DNA of 64,000 nucleotides from Leptospirillum sp. (GTDB taxonomy: Bacteria; Nitrospirota; Leptospirillia; Leptospirillales; Leptospirillaceae): the NCBI GenBank assembly GCA_027315205.1, contig DAHUYM010000006.1, forward strand, positions 1 through 64,000, read 5' to 3'. Numbering within the stretch: position 1 is the stretch's first letter; each line of letters starts with the position of its first letter. Positions 60,914-64,000 of the stretch are shown here, one piece after another. Position numbers and translations under genes: made by a program. The notes under the pieces are model-generated. The model was not told where the DNA came from and made no database searches. It saw only the letters and a list, made by a program, of their open reading frames with translations.

Positions 60914-62956
60914 CTAACCGCCAAGACCCCGGTGACGGGCGTGAATATACATGTAGTTCCAAAGGACTTCGCGGTCATACCGTCTGGTTTCCTTGAAAGG
61001 GATGCCTTCGACGAAGAAATCCCAGTCTTCGGAGGCCAGTCTTTTCCATCGTACCACCGTGTGCATCCCCGCATTGTACGACGCCACCGCCCGTTCCGGA
61101 TTGTGGGGATAAACCTTCATCAGGCGGCTAAGATACCGGCTTCCGAGATAACTGTTGATGAGTGGGTCCCGTATATTGCCGAGATTTTTTTCAAGGAGTC
61201 GATATCGTCCTGCGGGATCAACCTTTGCCGTCGCAACAGCCGTATGGGGCATCAATTGCATGACTCCGATGGCCCCATCGATGGAAAGGGCTTCGGCATC
61301 GAACCGGCTTTCCTGCCGGGCGATCGAAAGAGCCCAACTCCTATCGACTCCGGATTGGCTGATCCCTTCTAGGATCCGGGGATGGACTGTTTCGCCTTCG
61401 GCGATCCGTATTCCCCCGTTGTCTCCTCCCGATAGGGCCCGGACCAGCTTGAGTTTCATCTCGGGCGTGACCGAGAAATCGAAATCCCCGTACCGGAGCA
61501 TTCGCACGCCGATCCGGGAGGTGTCTTGAGAAACGAGATAGAGTCCCCAAGCAGGCCCCCACAATCCCATCTGTACCAGCCGCAAGAGTCTCGAACGGGT
61601 CGACCGGGATATCTTGGGATCGGACCGGCCCGTCCAGTGGAGACTGAGTCGGGCAGGACGGCAGTTTCCTCCACAGGACAGACCGGCCCAGACAGCGTAG
61701 ACGGAATCCGGCGCATCCGAAATAGCCTGCCGGTACCAAGCCTTGGCAGCCTTGTCGTCTCCGAGTAACCCGTTCATGCGGCCCAGAAAATAGTCGACCC
61801 TTCCGATGCGCATGCCCGAAGGATCTCCCGATTCCTGGTAAAAGTCCGCCAGCCGTTTCCAGCGTTCAAGCGCTTTCGATTTATCTCCGCGGAAATAAGC
61901 GTCAAGACCGTATAGCCAAAGACTGTCCTGTCCTTCGGAAAGCCAGAGAAGGTCATCTGGCGTTTTCCACAGGGGATCCGGCGAAGGGGCCGGGTTCAAT
62001 ATATCGTCCCGCAAGGCCAGTATGGACAGCTTTCTACCGGCCACCGACCGGGGGTACTTTTCCAGGAAATGATGGATGCAGGCAAATTCGTGGCGGGGAC
62101 GGGTCATGAGAAGACACCGCCCGGCCTCGAGAGACGCGGAAAGTTTGATCCCTTTTTCCGAGAGCGCGTTTTCGATAACCGATTTTGCTTCGTCCGTCTT
62201 CCCCTCTCTCCCGAGTTCACGGGCCCGGAGGAGCGTCGCCTCATCCTTGTATGGGAACGGCTGGGAAGCGGTGAGATAGGATTTAATTTCCCTCACGATC
62301 TGGGCACCCATCCCCATGGACGAAAGAATGTTCCATCTTGGTACCAGGAGATCTCCGCCCAGATTCTCCGGCGACAACCGCAGAACGGCAAGCCCCGATT
62401 CCGGGGAAAGGGGATGCTGGGCCACAAGGGTCTGCCACTCTGACCGGGCCTGGTCCATATTTCCCTGCGATGCCTCCGCCAGGGACTTTTCCCATAATGC
62501 CCTCGCCGATTTATCCCCCTTCCTGCCGACTCCGTGATAGAGGGGAGATTTGGGATACATCGCCGCAAATTTTCGGCGAAGCCCCGAGATCTTGGATGAC
62601 GAAAAGTGTCCCCGCACCATCCCTTTCCAGAAAAGAAGGTCGCCCAGATTCCCGGAGAAACGGTTGACCTTCCGGAGCGCCTTTCCGGAAAACGTTTTTG
62701 GGGGAGAAAGCCAAGCCTCCAGGTACAGTATCCGATTCCGGTAGAGATCGGGCAGGCGCCGGATCTTGCCTGGATCGGCGTTTTCCAGGTATTGTTTCGC
62801 TTCTTTCACGTGTCCGCCGTCCACCAGGGCGACAATCTCTGCATACAGGTCCCATCCGCTCAGGGGTCTCGATGGATTGGCGGCTCCTGCCGGATCCGAG
62901 AGGCCAAAACACAGGAAGAAAAACGCGATACCAGCCCAGGCCCTACTGAAGGACAT
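60914..62956 (-). CDS. Soluble lytic murein transglycosylase (SLT)
   Basis: This periplasmic enzyme cleaves peptidoglycan to anhydro-muropeptides. The 680-residue protein starts with a signal peptide (about 1-25). A long helical solenoid of Slt70 type follows (about 30-520). The catalytic SLT domain begins near 540 with LSIARQESRFDAEALS, whose Glu is catalytic, then GAIGVMQLMP and AVASYNAGMHTVVRW. Start ATG 62956 follows GGGGGA and overlaps the tonB-like stop. Confidence 0.93.
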   Translation of the reverse strand: MSFSRAWAGIAFFFLCFGLSDPAGAANPSRPLSGWDLYAEIVALVDGGHVKEAKQYLENADPGKIRRLPDLYRNRILYLEAWLSPPKTFSGKALRKVNRFSGNLGDLLFWKGMVRGHFSSSKISGLRRKFAAMYPKSPLYHGVGRKGDKSARALWEKSLAEASQGNMDQARSEWQTLVAQHPLSPESGLAVLRLSPENLGGDLLVPRWNILSSMGMGAQIVREIKSYLTASQPFPYKDEATLLRARELGREGKTDEAKSVIENALSEKGIKLSASLEAGRCLLMTRPRHEFACIHHFLEKYPRSVAGRKLSILALRDDILNPAPSPDPLWKTPDDLLWLSEGQDSLWLYGLDAYFRGDKSKALERWKRLADFYQESGDPSGMRIGRVDYFLGRMNGLLGDDKAAKAWYRQAISDAPDSVYAVWAGLSCGGNCRPARLSLHWTGRSDPKISRSTRSRLLRLVQMGLWGPAWGLYLVSQDTSRIGVRMLRYGDFDFSVTPEMKLKLVRALSGGDNGGIRIAEGETVHPRILEGISQSGVDRSWALSIARQESRFDAEALSIDGAIGVMQLMPHTAVATAKVDPAGRYRLLEKNLGNIRDPLINSYLGSRYLSRLMKVYPHNPERAVASYNAGMHTVVRWKRLASEDWDFFVEGIPFKETRRYDREVLWNYMYIHARHRGLGG

Positions 62957-64000
62957 GAAATCCCCCGTTATAGAAAATAAACGCCCAAGTCAGTGTCAGC
63001 CTTTTCTTGTGGAAAGATTTCGGAAGGGCGATATACGGCGCCGCGACCCGCACGATCCTGAGGGACTCCTCGTCGAGTACTCTCGAACCGGAGCTTTGTG
63101 AAAGACGGGCCATTGCCAGTGTTCCGTCTTCGTTTATAGTGAAAGTTACCAGGGATTGCCCTGTGACCCCCCTCTGGGCCGCGTCCTGAGGATACTCCCC
63201 GATCGTCTCGAAGCGTTCCTGGATTCTCTTGATATAACTCGAGTAGGTCTCGTCCTCGAGATTGGCCGCGATCCTGTTCAAATCGTCGGACCGGTCCGAA
63301 TACGCGGGTGAAAGGTCCTGTGCCAGATTCATGTGGTGGGTGAACGGGGTGCCGAGGGATGCCTCTGAAAGGATCTTTTGCATCTGACTATGCGAAATCG
63401 TGGTCTGAACCGGCGGTGTGGGAGGAAGCTTCTCCGGGTTGGGATTCGTCTTTTCCAGCTTCTCCTGATGTTCCAGCTTCTTCCGCATGACTTTCTCGGC
63501 CCTTTGGACCGAACGGGTGGCTTTCTGGGACGCATGACTGGGACTGACTTTGTGAAAGGCCGGGATTTTGGAAGGTTGTGCCGATTCGGTACGCTTATGC
63601 TGAACGCGGGCTTCATTCCGGGCCTCTTCCATCTTCCTGATGACAGGGTGAGAAGGTCTGGACGGAGGAGGGGAAACGGTTTTTCTCGTCATCCGGTCAT
63701 GGGAATGGAGCTTACCGGACAGGGAGTACCCTTTTGGGAGCGGCGGAGCGACCGACTGGTCCGCCAGGGGAACCTTGGAGGGATCCAAAATATCGATGAA
63801 AACCGGTTTTCGTTCCTCGGCTTTCTTTTGCAACTGCGCCACCGTCAGCGGTTTCTTCTGGCTCTGGATCATCTCTTCCAGTGCCCTCCGAACGGAAGGG
63901 TTCTTGATGAACAGAAGCAAAACACCGAGGTGGACAAGGAACGACACAAGAACAAACCAACGAAATGCCCATTTGAGATCGGAGTCGTCCCCATCGGTAT
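62943..64000 (-). CDS. TonB-like energy-transducing protein, 5' end beyond the window
   Basis: The frame is open to base 64000. A GTG at 63947 would start inside the hydrophobic segment (codons upstream read ...LKWAFRWFVLV before SFLVHLGVLLLF), so the true start is probably outside the window. The visible part has the membrane anchor, a Pro/Lys/Ser-rich periplasmic spacer with a coiled coil, and a C-terminal TonB domain (YPQDAAQRGVTGQSLVTFTINEDG...SGSRVLDEESLRIV). TonB transmits proton-motive force to outer-membrane receptors, for example for iron or metals. No exbB or exbD is visible. Confidence 0.85.
   Translation of the reverse strand, partial: TDGDDSDLKWAFRWFVLVSFLVHLGVLLLFIKNPSVRRALEEMIQSQKKPLTVAQLQKKAEERKPVFIDILDPSKVPLADQSVAPPLPKGYSLSGKLHSHDRMTRKTVSPPPSRPSHPVIRKMEEARNEARVQHKRTESAQPSKIPAFHKVSPSHASQKATRSVQRAEKVMRKKLEHQEKLEKTNPNPEKLPPTPPVQTTISHSQMQKILSEASLGTPFTHHMNLAQDLSPAYSDRSDDLNRIAANLEDETYSSYIKRIQERFETIGEYPQDAAQRGVTGQSLVTFTINEDGTLAMARLSQSSGSRVLDEESLRIVRVAAPYIALPKSFHKKRLTLTWAFIFYNGGFHVLQ

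Noticed and set aside
1-64000. CRISPR arrays, transposases, integrases or phage genes
   Set aside because: No regularly spaced direct repeats, no transposase-like or integrase-like protein and no phage structural gene were recognised; the PIN-like tail near 3 kb is the only possible trace of a mobile or toxin gene.

Overview
The window reads as bacterial chromosome from a Gram-negative, chemolithoautotroph-type organism, most likely Leptospirillum or a close relative (Nitrospirota). This assignment is inference from gene content and remembered protein character: a Thermus-type isocitrate dehydrogenase, a GspN-containing type II secretion cluster, and a 14-gene complex I operon with an HndC-like NuoF. 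No marker such as 16S rRNA is present. No insertion sequence, prophage or CRISPR array was seen. Genes are tightly packed with many ATGA or longer stop/start overlaps.

Layout. 1-790: the end of a gene cut by the window edge, then about 0.5 kb without a convincing gene. 0.79-3.4 kb (minus): isocitrate dehydrogenase split into a catalytic core and a separate C-terminal-domain gene, a tRNA-Gly(CCC), and a ThiS-like sulfur carrier running into what looks like a PIN-domain remnant. 3.5-13.5 kb (plus): type II secretion operon gspC-D-E-F-G-N-L-M-K, behind a promoter with a Crp/Fnr-like palindrome. 13.6-23.1 kb: a signalling stretch with TPR proteins, a CHASE3-GGDEF cyclase, an MNIO (DUF692) enzyme with a C-terminal extension and an adjoining lipoprotein, a CheW-CheZ fusion, a 27-codon leader ORF coupled to a 1047-residue GAF-GAF-PAS-PAS-GGDEF-EAL protein, and a Cys-rich YggX-like protein.

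23.2-45.6 kb (minus): a long co-oriented run, nuoABCDEFGHIJKLMN followed with almost no gap by lexA, a small membrane protein and amt, then a SNF2 helicase and a proline dehydrogenase. A strong sigma70-type promoter lies ahead of nuoA. 45.8-58.6 kb (minus): rny-ymdB-xseA-xseB-ispA-dxs-tlyA-epimerase-cutA-M23 peptidase-secA, nearly all overlapping. 58.7-64 kb (minus): tonB-like gene (cut by the window end), lytic transglycosylase, ZapB-like and ZapA-like genes, a candidate 6S RNA, and rarA.

Functionally, complex I would exchange electrons between NADH and quinone (in iron oxidisers it is usually thought to run uphill to make NADH). Isocitrate dehydrogenase serves the oxidative or reductive TCA cycle. 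The secretion system and the c-di-GMP/chemotaxis genes point to surface colonisation. The most unusual items are the split isocitrate dehydrogenase, the ThiS-PIN fusion, the CheW-CheZ fusion, the extended MNIO protein and the 6S RNA candidate downstream of zapA.
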